NCBI GenBank assembly: GCA_027923505.1 | Contig: BROI01000001.1 | Span: 337,501-401,500 of the forward strand | Length of the DNA: 64,000 nt | Reading direction: 5' to 3' | From: Mayamaea pseudoterrestris | Taxonomy: Eukaryota > Bacillariophyta > Bacillariophyceae > Sellaphorales > Sellaphoraceae | Shown: positions 13,601 through 21,451 of the stretch, piece after piece | Position numbering within the stretch: position 1 is the first letter of the stretch | Layout of the letters: the number at the start of each line of letters is the position of its first letter | Program-made: the position numbers and the translations under genes | Notes under the pieces: model-generated | Told to the model about the DNA's origin: nothing | Databases searched by the model: none | Seen by the model: the letters and a program-made list of their open reading frames with translations, nothing else

Positions 13601-15881
13601 ATACCCCAATAGACATGTCTGTATTGGCTCTTCGCGCGCTCGCATCGTCATCAATTTCAGCCGGGGTATGATCGACCAAATGTTCCGCTGACAACGGTAA
13701 TGGCGGCATCGGCAAGGAGTACTCTGGGTTTATTTCGCCAGCGTTTTCGGTTCCTTCTTCCAAATCATCCAAATCGTCATCATCGTCCCAACCTTGATTT
13801 ATCGTGTCCTCGGCACTGTTTCCACCAACAGCTCCACCCAAGCTCTCACCTGAAAGAAGCCGGTTCATTTGGAAGCCAGAACGCTTTGGCGTATGATCCA
13901 CTATTGGTCCAAATTCCGTCTCATTCTCGGTATCGAAGGGATTTGGAGGAGTATTGACACTACTAGAGCAGGACGCTCCGTCGGCAAGAACGGATATGGA
14001 AGGCGGACCAGCGCGAAGCACATGCTCAGGGACAAATGGGATTTGGTCGATAATGACAACCTGCTCCGCGTGATCCATTTCATGGTGTCCAACAAAGGCA
14101 GAAGGCAAATCATGCCCAAGTGTCAAATTTTGCATTCCTGCTTCGAGTCCTGCTAGCGTGCTACTCTCTGCTTGCGACGGCTCCGTATCGGACATTTTAC
14201 GCCCCAACGCCTTTCCGGCCTGCTCATAGCCATTCTGGTCTGAGTCGGTCTCGGGCTGCTGATCCTCAAAAGTGATCTCTTCCTCCTCGTCATAGGATAG
14301 TCGATGCATATCCTCGTGAAGCTCTGTCAGCGCATTTCCAAACGGTTCCGATACATCAAGCTCGTCCTCACCTTCCCACGCATTGTCAGGTGCACGCTCG
14401 GGACCAGTTTGAACGTCATCAAAAGAAAGTGCTTCAACAGCCGGCAATTCCAAGTCCTTTGTTCCGTCTTGCTCCAGGCGATTGTTATTCTGCGCGGAGC
14501 CTGGCGACGATCCTCCTTCCGATGCTGACCAGTCCACTTTTACAGGCGACTCCTCTAGTCCATCCTCACCTTTAAGCGCTGGCTGCTCATCATTGTCTCG
14601 CGACGTATTGGGCGAGGCAACATTGACAGCCGACAGTTCCAACTCATCGTCGTCCGCCCACGCATTCTCCTGTAATGAAACTACATGATTGTTGGGCGCA
14701 AGCGGCTCCAATTCTTGCAGGGCGCTGGTTGAGGTTGACAAGCCAACTGCTGATAAGTCCAGATCATCCTCCTGCGCCCAGGCATTGTCGTCATCATCAA
14801 TAACGTCAGCGCCTTCTTGCAAAGACTCTAAATTATATTGCTGTCGCTGCTGCATGGCTCCTGCCATTGCCGCCGAGGCTAGCATGTCAACGGCCGACAC
14901 GTTCAAGTCAACCTCATCATCCTGCGCCCAAGCACTAACTTCGGGTACTGCTACTGACAAGTTGTCTGGTACATAGTTCATTCCGTGTAAATACGATTGC
15001 TGCTGACTGCCCGCTGCAGATGATCCCATGTTGACAGCCGCATCGACAGCATCGTCATCCAACGACGCTTTCAATTCCGCTGCAGCAGGATCCGAGTCGA
15101 CGGATACAGAATCTAAAATATCCTCCTGCTCCCATACATTTTCGTCGTGTTCCATTGAAATCGACGCATCTGCTGTTGGATTTGCAAAAGGTTCCGCCAA
15201 ATTGACAGCCTGCAAAACGCCGTCCTGCGTCATGGCAGACTCATCTTGGTCGACTGATAAATCGTCATGCTCATTCCAGCCGTCGTCGTCAGTTTCGAAC
15301 GAAACATTCTCATCAAGTAGCGGCTGCTGCGCCGGCGTGAAAAATTCACTAGGCGCTGTTCGTCGAGGCGTTGCTGCTGCTTGCTGCGTGTTTGACTCAT
15401 AATAGTGCGACTGATTCAAATAGTCAAGGGATGATGCATTGACTGCTTGCTGCTGCTCGTCCTCAGAGTAATCGTCCTCGCCACTTTCCGCTTCTTCTTC
15501 TTCGTTATCATCCGTATGCGTGACTTGCTCAATAAAGGCTGACAGTCGTCCCATGAAGCGACCTCCGCCTCCTGGAGTCATAGTTGCCAAGAGACTCGGT
15601 GGTCGCACCTGCTGCTGCTGATGCTCGTCTTCGTAATACTGGTCAGCAGCTTCGTCCTCCTCCTCGGATGCCTGCTGACTCGAATAATGTTCTTCATCAT
15701 CTTCTTCATATTGCTCCTGCTGCTGCGCGTCCGAGTCATAGTCTTGTCCGGCGCCATGATGACTCTCGTCCTCGTCGCCAATTTGCTGCTGCGCCTCCAC
15801 GCTTTCATCGTCGTCCCCTTCCTCGTCATCGTCCCAGCCATCCTGCACGCCGGCCGCGTGCTTTAGTAGATTCGACCACAT
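7662..15881 (-). CDS. Giant acidic, repeat-bearing coiled-coil protein (golgin-like architecture), family unknown
   Basis: A single uninterrupted frame of 2,739 codons starting MWSNLLKHAAG. Three zones are visible. Residues 1 to about 600 are acidic and Gln/Ser-rich and carry Trp-acidic motifs (DGW at 16, then near 202, 250, 317, 368, 407 and 502; e.g. NAWAQEDDLDLSAV, NAWADDDELELSAV). Residues about 605-1400 carry fourteen VD[HQ]xP motifs that alternate strictly between a plain form (LVDHTP) and a form preceded by GP (FGPVVDQTP), with more Trp-acidic motifs between them. Near residue 1565 there is a Cys cluster (CMTCESGSTMECPC). Residues about 1600-2690 are a near-continuous coiled coil. The tail (HSHVISLAVALERSETKRAEA to FYASVSYGDV) is less repetitive and looks like a conserved end domain. 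Coiled coil plus disordered motif arrays suggests a tether or scaffold. Trp-acidic motifs in Dsl1 and related proteins bind the COPI delta subunit, so a Golgi or vesicle role is possible, but that is inference. Confidence 0.85.
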   Translation of the reverse strand: MWSNLLKHAAGVQDGWDDDEEGDDDESVEAQQQIGDEDESHHGAGQDYDSDAQQQEQYEEDDEEHYSSQQASEEEDEAADQYYEDEHQQQQVRPPSLLATMTPGGGGRFMGRLSAFIEQVTHTDDNEEEEAESGEDDYSEDEQQQAVNASSLDYLNQSHYYESNTQQAAATPRRTAPSEFFTPAQQPLLDENVSFETDDDGWNEHDDLSVDQDESAMTQDGVLQAVNLAEPFANPTADASISMEHDENVWEQEDILDSVSVDSDPAAAELKASLDDDAVDAAVNMGSSAAGSQQQSYLHGMNYVPDNLSVAVPEVSAWAQDDEVDLNVSAVDMLASAAMAGAMQQRQQYNLESLQEGADVIDDDDNAWAQEDDLDLSAVGLSTSTSALQELEPLAPNNHVVSLQENAWADDDELELSAVNVASPNTSRDNDEQPALKGEDGLEESPVKVDWSASEGGSSPGSAQNNNRLEQDGTKDLELPAVEALSFDDVQTGPERAPDNAWEGEDELDVSEPFGNALTELHEDMHRLSYDEEEEITFEDQQPETDSDQNGYEQAGKALGRKMSDTEPSQAESSTLAGLEAGMQNLTLGHDLPSAFVGHHEMDHAEQVVIIDQIPFVPEHVLRAGPPSISVLADGASCSSSVNTPPNPFDTENETEFGPIVDHTPKRSGFQMNRLLSGESLGGAVGGNSAEDTINQGWDDDDDLDDLEEGTENAGEINPEYSLPMPPLPLSAEHLVDHTPAEIDDDASARRANTDMSIGVLAPDDASASAGEDDQMEAYGPVVDHTPLLPDGSEPTMQPSEMTNVGSTAAYAPSLEDVYGLDETECGNGSVGANAWDDEEGYGDDDGILPGANDTEEYECAADFTGAASTASSEPLPTMTSSVKFRIDGLEEIHIVDHTPRDIHDPIDEPANDPSLFALATARDLSRDSGDGDDEEIYDDENDFDYGPVVDQTPPTPGGAACSALSTANSMAVLGEASEFIDDDAMDSTVGGTEGWEQVELELDEDQTLLVDHTPSEMGSPAFRATNSSIIVLADATSAKDDDSVADHDSAGDVGVGFGPIVDQTPQTPVYSPFGFREDSIAAQAQDLDTIDESASENNKEEVNDDGDGGDTINEDGQSILRSFQDLLVDHIPSRRERYGDASTMVAADPSEVMSEVDDMVGMEDNFGPVVDQIPPTRPNASINLPSMAESATGSTVAFAPASIAADDLDAEDETRIEEEENFPNPQSGGDEENDMNENVLVGEDDNEQVVDILPAHDGAEVLDREDNREALSEITIGGALSLLLPLAEEEFGPVVDQLPQPRGSLSRSGLTSSSDASQLSPSECRSMIREDLASARSDNASPVGKSNVVIDHLPGRLRSKRASGSNSSIGESQLLEDEDEEEDNSKFGPIVDQLPTSTVPSCGGSTVDAMANVSEAASDDGVWDDDVDMDVSESGVSDGTALRTAMATRTAFRRQEENDRNVSVRFDTAANSSRAMDLNETEYYDILERTDATDGTQNLDSTLPRLLHGNGWFDGNVDMGGSLELTHPYLKSFAEADTPPSTPHRRYEDGERSPTLLLASFRCMTCESGSTMECPCIKKLLQANNEDGSLIGKVRTPDGVEIALNFSELLEREMMKRSFVEHESTELRKVLDAHKLNDSMRAAKQSELELEVASLQRSNAMMEQKLATLESKNATIENERNNFETKYNEARLSVSCKEVEHASAYSQNAALISEVESLKHLLNGAAGNSSTDADQSNFLKDELALKTKECANLTAEISELRIMAIEFQEQRLSHQHELAAVEAKMKQLSEEQQQNLSEAHAVILRGENALKENQDTSSKLVAELDKFRKENTDLNRTMESLNTNHANELRELYRSIDKKSAEVERLKNLGQESDRMRTALISDLSCQRSLAEETENMAAELLAVAKERDVLQASLADSKEVIAALQKLIDEQGLRKEELEGRRETELSHWKAEASRLAILMADQEAGFASERNCLSEELDEARRQLVDLVSVKTSLESSLDGALKRAAETDDMTAVLRCDNQALQSELSRALKENQELEENRKKTTSHLAALGRSLERKEKECQAIAKNASDCGARLVAKEHELSALLLRCQSLSSEVESLMDIRKKLQVQLSDSLAASDQKMADALSLHQEELICRDDKIDTLSNHLDEIKSQADQRERQFDQLVVRCQAAEDLATRAIEDAQTREGELTVRFEQTVRAHQEEQQLLADTLSQQSAAHQSLTVERNQLSDECKILSAQVFQLQELQQRLESESNIWASREQELNGKIAKLSSTVEGLSEKKERLGQQLVAGGCISQDYDILNDRYTKLQQECSILVEKSRLIEQRDEELALARNEVLVLTEENEEILVQFGLLKQQLDESEGRVDTLQLELQSICQSSGQYEGAVLIKSDSRNDNSVRQELDDALQKQAEMKERLSKVVSERDSLTRTVASLESSFHKQKSTLLSKLDAIAQEKDGLLRAGSDPTNESLEAEVSRLSEQLQSSLAKVQELDHMKAMAKEKELAFIKLQDDLRVANDALSMAQDQLDVSQATLAADAKVDACAIAVNDLENLESQLGASEIIAEYEKRMEALQHELTVKESTLYEKSELVSKLQESLTQLRDQLSLQGSHAFGHSINFNHLHQSLQLATVDEESSDKLRAELKAVTQELKATQEKLARKEDELTHVVAPKAYEGEPVGDVQSLHSHVISLAVALERSETKRAEAIAKLIDEREASAESLRRLSESVKRFYASVSYGDV
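11690..14070 (-). repeat. Seven paired VDHTP / GPVVDQ repeat units inside the giant protein
   Basis: Reading the protein N to C, the motifs are IIDQIP, FGPIVDHTP, HLVDHTP, YGPVVDHTP, HIVDHTP, YGPVVDQTP, LLVDHTP, FGPIVDQTP, LLVDHIP, FGPVVDQIP, VVDILP, FGPVVDQLP, VIDHLP, FGPIVDQLP. Odd copies lack and even copies have the GP; spacing within a pair is about 40-54 residues and from pair to pair about 100-160. Plain copies are often followed some 15 residues later by a hydrophobic patch such as SISVLAD or SSIIVLAD. The regular alternation indicates duplication of a two-motif unit. Confidence 0.85.
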
Positions 15882-16171
15882 GCGACAACTTTCAAGTGTA
15901 TTAATCTGTACTACTTTAATATGTTTGATCTGTTTGCTGTTGCATTTGCGCGCCGCCGAAAACCCCCATGGTGCCAGCGTGCGTTACATGACGTCTGTCC
16001 GTTGCAACGCGTGTGTCGTAGTCAGTCGTGTTGCGACTAACGTGACGGTGCGTGACGGTCGATCAGTCGATCACAGATCAACACAAACACAAGCTTGGCT
16101 ATTACTTCCCCTTGCCTGCTCCTCTTGCAGTAGAATCATACATACTCGCCTCTTGATACAATACTTGAAGT

Positions 16172-17212
16172 ATGAGCAACTTGTTAATGCAGCGGCTCCA
16201 ATCGATTCAGCTGTTCAATCGAATGCAGCAGCGCTACCACGAGACGATTCGGATCGCTCTCACGACGCGTCAGCTGGGAGACATCAAGGCAGCCTTGCTG
16301 CAGGAAGCTCGAAGCAGCAGCAGTACAAATGCAGCCACGTCAATGCCGTCCAATGGAGTGAATCAAACGGCCATTTCGCTTCTTCGAGTCGAGCAGCAGT
16401 GGTCGCTCATGAAATATCATGGCGTTGCAGAGTATTGTCGCACGGTTTGGGCGCAACACAAAGTCAATCAACAACGACTACTTTACAATTCATCGGGTTT
16501 TGACATTGGCAGCAACTCAGAATCTCCCTCGGCTGATATAGCTCCATCGCATTCTTCTTCTCCTGCATCATTGAGCAGCAGCTCCAACAATTCAAAGATT
16601 GCCGTCATGATTACCAATCGCATGAAGCACGCACTCATTCACGATTTGAACTATCACGAAAAGGAGCAAATTAACAAATTGACGCCACTCCAAGCAAGTT
16701 TGATATTGCAACACAACTTGAAAGCACCGCCGCTACTGAAAAATGATGATACCAACGACGATCACGTCTTGGAGCAGGTGCAAACGTTTCAACACCGACT
16801 GGCGGAGCTGGAGCGCAACCATTACGACCAAGAGGAACGGATGCGAGACTTACAAGCGCAATCAATCGCTGCCGCACAGCAGGAGAGTGAAACATTGGCA
16901 GCGTCAAAGGCTGTAGAGGCGGATGAAAGGGGCCGAGTAGAGGAACAGCCAAATGCTGCTCGAACGGCAGCTGACGACAGTAACGTTCTTTCGAAAGCAC
17001 CATCTCAAATCAACAACGAAAGTGCGGCAGTTGTAAACAAGCCTCGATTGTCTCCATTATCATTCTTGAGCGCATCGGCGAGTCGTAACGTGCTTGCTGT
17101 CAAGGAGAAGTCGAATGAAACTTCGACACTAGCAACGGATAATGCAGAAACGTCAACGTCTGCAACTGGCAGCATCAGCATGGGCGTTGCTACCGACAAG
17201 AAAGCAGTTTAA
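16172..17212 (+). CDS. Hypothetical protein, Ser/Ala-rich, helical
   Basis: Single-exon frame of 346 codons, diverging from the giant gene with 290 bases between starts. Residues 1-50 (MSNLLMQRLQSIQLFNRMQQ...) are amphipathic and basic, compatible with an organelle-targeting helix or a coiled segment. The middle has two conserved-looking helical blocks (WSLMKYHGVAEYCRTVWAQH and RMKHALIHDLNYHEKEQINK, then LTPLQASLILQHNL) separated by a Ser-rich linker; residues 200-240 form a short coiled coil, and the last 100 residues are low-complexity. No signal peptide and no domain I recognise. The two helical blocks are the part most likely to reveal homologues. Confidence 0.65.
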   Translation: MSNLLMQRLQSIQLFNRMQQRYHETIRIALTTRQLGDIKAALLQEARSSSSTNAATSMPSNGVNQTAISLLRVEQQWSLMKYHGVAEYCRTVWAQHKVNQQRLLYNSSGFDIGSNSESPSADIAPSHSSSPASLSSSSNNSKIAVMITNRMKHALIHDLNYHEKEQINKLTPLQASLILQHNLKAPPLLKNDDTNDDHVLEQVQTFQHRLAELERNHYDQEERMRDLQAQSIAAAQQESETLAASKAVEADERGRVEEQPNAARTAADDSNVLSKAPSQINNESAAVVNKPRLSPLSFLSASASRNVLAVKEKSNETSTLATDNAETSTSATGSISMGVATDKKAV

Positions 17213-17593
17213 TTTTGCCGAAGATGAAACGAGTGGACGGATGGGAGCGATGACTGTCCTTAAATTGACCGGTGGTACTGTTATGGGCAGGCCATGACGC
17301 CCTTGCGACGAGTAGCGACAGACTATATAGAATTGCGACTCGGGAATGAGGTTTCCTCTCACTTGACTGGTTGATTGCACACTTGCACAAGCATGGTTTG
17401 CTGGCGTACGACTTATGCAATAGCGACGGACGGATCGATTCTATAAATCCAGTCCGCGTTGTCATTTCAAAAGTAATTTTATTCGGCAACGATTTATAAG
17501 GCAGGAGCTCAAATGACGACCGATCAACCACGCTACATTTAGACTTTGTTTAGCTTTTGCTAAATGACGACAAAGTTGTAGCTAGCTATCCAT
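17213..17593. other. Intergenic region between convergent genes
   Basis: Holds the 3' ends of two converging transcripts. A 113-codon minus-strand frame (17190-17531) is present but has no protein-like features and overlaps the 3' end of the upstream gene; I do not call it. Confidence 0.4.
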
Positions 17594-18072
17594 TTACTTT
17601 CCTCCAGTGGACTCAATCTTGGACTTCATTTCCGAAATCTTGGCGTCCATGCGATCCTCGGCCTCCTTTTCCAGCTTCTTGATCTCATTCTCAAAATCAC
17701 TACTATCGTTAAACACCTTTTCGGCGGAGAGGCTCGATGCGCTGACAAAAGTAGGTCTGTTTAATGCGATGCAAAGGGAATGGGAAGAAAAGGTGAGAAT
17801 CTGCCATGCACGTCGACTAAGCACGTCCAGACCCATTCGGTTCGACCCAATGGCATTCGAACAAGAATCCGCAAAAATAGCCGCAAGAATCGCTCATGAA
17901 TGCTATGAGTTTCGACTCTAGCAAGCAAGTTGCAATATCTTGTTGCATTCAACTGTCAACTCCAATTGAACAAAGTACCCGCCTGGACTCCTATAACTGC
18001 TCACCTCGCAGCCGGAGCAAAGGCGGTGGCGGATGCGCAAAGCGCGGCAAGAACAATAATTTGCTTCATCAT
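17594..18072 (-). CDS. Small plastid-targeted coiled-coil protein (76 residues)
   Basis: Two exons: 18072-18005 and 17756-17594, across a 248-base intron (GTGAGC donor, TTAAACAG acceptor) that splits an Arg codon. Exon 1 encodes a hydrophobic signal peptide ending in SATAFAPAAR, a textbook ASAFAP motif with Phe at the cleavage site, so the product should cross the ER-derived outer membrane and enter the plastid. The mature part of about 58 residues is acidic then helical: FENEIKKLEKEAEDRMDAKI is a short charged coiled coil, ending IESTGGK. No photosystem or antenna family is recognised. The usual longest open frame begins inside the intron and misses exon 1 entirely. Function unknown; a small subunit or assembly factor of a plastid complex is inference from size and targeting. 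Confidence 0.8.
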
Positions 18073-18547
18073 GACTAATAGTAAATGTATTGTTGGACAA
18101 GCACAGTAGAGAGCAACGGCGTTGTTGTTGGAGCTCCCACAAGCCACCCGTCATCGTCGATTCCCCCGGCCGCGGTTGAAGTGCGTCACTGATGATGTTG
18201 GCGGCTGTGCTTACTTAATCAGTCGTGCATGACTTACGAGACTATTCACAATCGTGAATCGTGTTTTCAATTTGTTTTTTCCTTCTTGTAACGGTGCGAC
18301 ATTTAGTGAACTTTCGATGGACGGCCGAGAGCACCATTTTCCGCAACCAACAACTACGGTAGAGCGCAGCGTCTTTCCAACGTGATCATAGCAGTTTCTG
18401 TTTCATGTAAGTCATCTACGGTATCCGGCAAGTGGTTTAAGAATAGCTTTGCAACGAACATAACGGATTCAACGAGTCGGTAGACGAAGCAGAAGCATTG
18501 ACGCATCGGGCCATCAGTCACCCATCGTTTGACCTTTTCTGAACATA
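18073..18547. other. Divergent promoter region
   Basis: About 475 bases between the start of the small plastid protein (minus) and the exoribonuclease (plus). No coding signal. Contains short palindromic and T-rich stretches but nothing I can name. Confidence 0.4.
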
Positions 18548-21322
18548 ATGAAGGACAGTGAGAGCAAGACCGACAGACAAGGTCGCGGAAGTAACAGAAA
18601 GAAGAATCACAACAAGAATTTTCAGCAGAATAAAAATGCCGGCAGCATTAACAGAAACAATAACAGCAGCAACGTCAAGCTCGACTACCCTCCTCACCTC
18701 GACTATCAGACTTGCTTGGATCGTTATCACGACAATCAGCAGCAACAACTAGAGCAGAAACAGTCTATATCATCATCAGTATCTGATTCTGCTACAAATC
18801 CAACTACTACAATTATTCGTGGAAAGTTACGCGTCTTGCCATTCGGCAACGACGGCGACGCTGTCAGTTTTGTTTCCTGCGATCAGGGACGATTCGCGGC
18901 GGATGTTTGCATTCCATCGGCGCTGGAGCGAAATCGCGCCATGCACGGAGATACAGTGTTTGTGGAAATACTTGATGATAGCGATGCGAATGCCGCAGAG
19001 GCGAGTGTAGCAGCAGATGGGAGCGTGGAAATGGTGCAAGGCATTAGCAATTTGAACATTGGCGACGAGCAAGAGACTGCTTGTGAGGAGGTGGACATTG
19101 ACGAAGCCAAAGTAGACGACTTTACATGGCAGGATGATGTTCAGCAAATGGACCTTTGGAACCCTCTCGTCAGCGACATTATCAAGAGCAGTCGGCCCAA
19201 GTCCAACACCCTCAGTAAGACACCTTTGAAAGGCAATCAAGCAAAGGGACGCGTCGTTTGCATCCTTCCTTCAACGTCCATTCACTCGGAGCTTGATTCA
19301 ACAGGGAGTACGATGAAGCAAACTGTTTCGCATAAGTGTATTGTTGGCACGCTCTTTATCATGCAAAGCGGAACAATATTGCTGACTCCAAACAACAAGT
19401 CATTGCCGCAGTTCAAATGCGACCCAGACTCGACGCAAAAGCTTGTTGATGAGCTCAAAGCCAAGGATCCAGAGTTTGCATTGGAACGAACCTTGTTCAA
19501 GGCACAGTATGTGCACGGATCGTGGCTACAGTCACACAAGTGGCCGCCATGCACTCACGTTGAACATTTGGGTGAATCCTTCATCGTTGAAAATGAGATT
19601 CAAGCGCTATTGACCGAGTTTGATGTTGATCATGGCGAGTTTGACACGCAGATATTGGCCGAGGTGGAGTCGGTCGTGGCCAGTGGAGTCTACCGCGACG
19701 ATGCAACTGGTGAAATGGGTTGGAAGCCAACGCTGGCCATGTACGAAAACCGACGCGACTATCGTCAGGAGTGTATCTTTACCATTGATCCAACCACAGC
19801 CAAGGATTTAGATGACGCTTTGCATGTGAAGCAACTGGATGAGCACAGAGTCGAAGTGGGAGTGCATATTGCCGACGTTTCATATTTTGTGCGACCTAAT
19901 TCTCGCGTGGACAAGGAGGCGCTTCGACGATCAACGACGGTGTATTTGGTGGATCGTACCATTCCCATGCTGCCGCGGCCATTGTGCGAGATCGCTTGCA
20001 GCTTGAATGAAAACGTTGAGAGGCTGGCTTTTTCTTGTGTCTGGATTATGAACATGGATGGGACGTTGCGAAGTAAGAGTAATGGCAGTGATGGTGCACC
20101 AATCATCGAGGATGTTTGGTATGGACGAACTGTAATTCGATCATGTGCTCGTTTGGACTACGCGACGGCTCAAAACATAATTGATGGCAAGGTTGCGGCT
20201 ATTGGCGCATCTACCGATGGAAACGATTTGGATGAAGCGCTCTGGCCCTCAAGCCGGCGACCGACTGATGGCCACACGGTGGCGCAGGTCGCTGCCAACG
20301 TGCGACTTCTGCACAAGGTTGGCATGGCAAGGCGCAAGCTGCGGTTCGATCATGGTGCCCTCGCCTTGCATGGTATAAAGCTGTCCTTTACGCTTGACGC
20401 TGATGGGCGAACCCCATTATTGGCAGCGCCATATCCTATACGAGATTCGAATCGCCTTGTTGAAGAGTTTATGCTTCTCGCCAACTTTCTCGTTGCACAA
20501 CGACTCATCACGCACACCGGAGACCTGGCTCTGCTGCGGTGTCATTCGGATCCAAGCGCGGATGGGCTGGATGACGTTGTTGAAATTGCAAAGACGACTA
20601 TGGACTTTGACATTGACACATCGTCCAGTCAGACGCTGCATGATTCACTCATTCGATTCAGTCGCACGTGCGACGAGCTTTTGTTGCAATGTTTCACAAA
20701 TTTGCTCATGACACCCATGCAGCCGGCGGAATACTTTGCTGCTGGATCCAAGCCATCGGAGGAGTGGCGGCACTACGCTTTGAACATTCCCTACTATACG
20801 CACTTTACGAGCCCAATTCGCCGATACCCCGATGTGGTGGTACATCGATTACTGCAGGCGTCGATCGACGGGGCAGCTGCTATAGAACGCTTTCCTTTGG
20901 ACGTTCGATCACTGGAAGCTGTTTGCGAGAATGGAAATGAAAAGAAGAAGGCGTCTAAAGATGCCCAGGAACGGTGCGATCGCGTCTTTCTATCACTGTT
21001 TCTCCACAAGCATCCGAAACAATCGGAGCTCGGGGTTGTTCTTTCAGTTGGCACCACCACCTTTGAAGTCTACCTTCCCAGCCTTGGCACTCGGGCCAAG
21101 CTCTTTTTATTGGATCATCGCGACATGTTAACCTATGCATCGTCGGAGGATGAAGATGGGACGAAGCGAATTTTACTGCAGCGTAAAGCAGATGTTGCCG
21201 GCGAACCATGGGAAACGATTGAAATTGCCGTATTTGTTAAGCTATCAGTGACGATTTTGTGCCGCGACCGTCCACCAGTGGACATTAAGCTCCGACTGGA
21301 AGGTCCATGGAAGGGTCCATGA
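18548..21322 (+). CDS. DIS3L2: DIS3L2-type 3'-5' exoribonuclease (RNase II/R family)
   Basis: Single exon, 924 residues. Residues 1-90 are Asn/Gln-rich, basic and disordered. Two OB-fold cold-shock domains follow (from about IIRGKLRVLPFG, and from about KGRVVCILPS). The RNB catalytic domain starts near residue 400: TIDPTTAKDLDDAL supplies the cluster of Mg-binding aspartates, followed by VGVHIADVSYFV and TVYLVDRTIPMLPRPLCE. HFTSPIRRYPDVVVHRLL is the conserved RNB end, and an S1 domain closes the protein (LGVVLSVGTTTFEVYLP). The PIN domain of exosome DIS3/Rrp44 is absent, which together with N-terminal sequence points to the DIS3L2/SSD1 branch. Active DIS3L2 degrades oligouridylated RNA in the cytoplasm independently of the exosome; the intact aspartates argue that this one is active, unlike fungal Ssd1. 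Assignment to DIS3L2 rather than DIS3L1 is moderately sure. Confidence 0.88.
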   Translation: MKDSESKTDRQGRGSNRKKNHNKNFQQNKNAGSINRNNNSSNVKLDYPPHLDYQTCLDRYHDNQQQQLEQKQSISSSVSDSATNPTTTIIRGKLRVLPFGNDGDAVSFVSCDQGRFAADVCIPSALERNRAMHGDTVFVEILDDSDANAAEASVAADGSVEMVQGISNLNIGDEQETACEEVDIDEAKVDDFTWQDDVQQMDLWNPLVSDIIKSSRPKSNTLSKTPLKGNQAKGRVVCILPSTSIHSELDSTGSTMKQTVSHKCIVGTLFIMQSGTILLTPNNKSLPQFKCDPDSTQKLVDELKAKDPEFALERTLFKAQYVHGSWLQSHKWPPCTHVEHLGESFIVENEIQALLTEFDVDHGEFDTQILAEVESVVASGVYRDDATGEMGWKPTLAMYENRRDYRQECIFTIDPTTAKDLDDALHVKQLDEHRVEVGVHIADVSYFVRPNSRVDKEALRRSTTVYLVDRTIPMLPRPLCEIACSLNENVERLAFSCVWIMNMDGTLRSKSNGSDGAPIIEDVWYGRTVIRSCARLDYATAQNIIDGKVAAIGASTDGNDLDEALWPSSRRPTDGHTVAQVAANVRLLHKVGMARRKLRFDHGALALHGIKLSFTLDADGRTPLLAAPYPIRDSNRLVEEFMLLANFLVAQRLITHTGDLALLRCHSDPSADGLDDVVEIAKTTMDFDIDTSSSQTLHDSLIRFSRTCDELLLQCFTNLLMTPMQPAEYFAAGSKPSEEWRHYALNIPYYTHFTSPIRRYPDVVVHRLLQASIDGAAAIERFPLDVRSLEAVCENGNEKKKASKDAQERCDRVFLSLFLHKHPKQSELGVVLSVGTTTFEVYLPSLGTRAKLFLLDHRDMLTYASSEDEDGTKRILLQRKADVAGEPWETIEIAVFVKLSVTILCRDRPPVDIKLRLEGPWKGP

Positions 21323-21451
21323 TTGACTACGGATAAGTAATCAGCCTTATCAAGTATTTACAATCAAATGTATTAATTTTAGTCGTATAGAATGAAGTAT
21401 TCTGAATAAAAAAGCTGTATTATACTCAGAGCCCGCCTGGCAGTTTCTGCC

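Noticed and set aside
15880-16503. 207-codon plus-strand frame with Cys-rich start
   Set aside because: It spans the divergent promoter and overlaps the next gene in another frame; composition is not protein-like.
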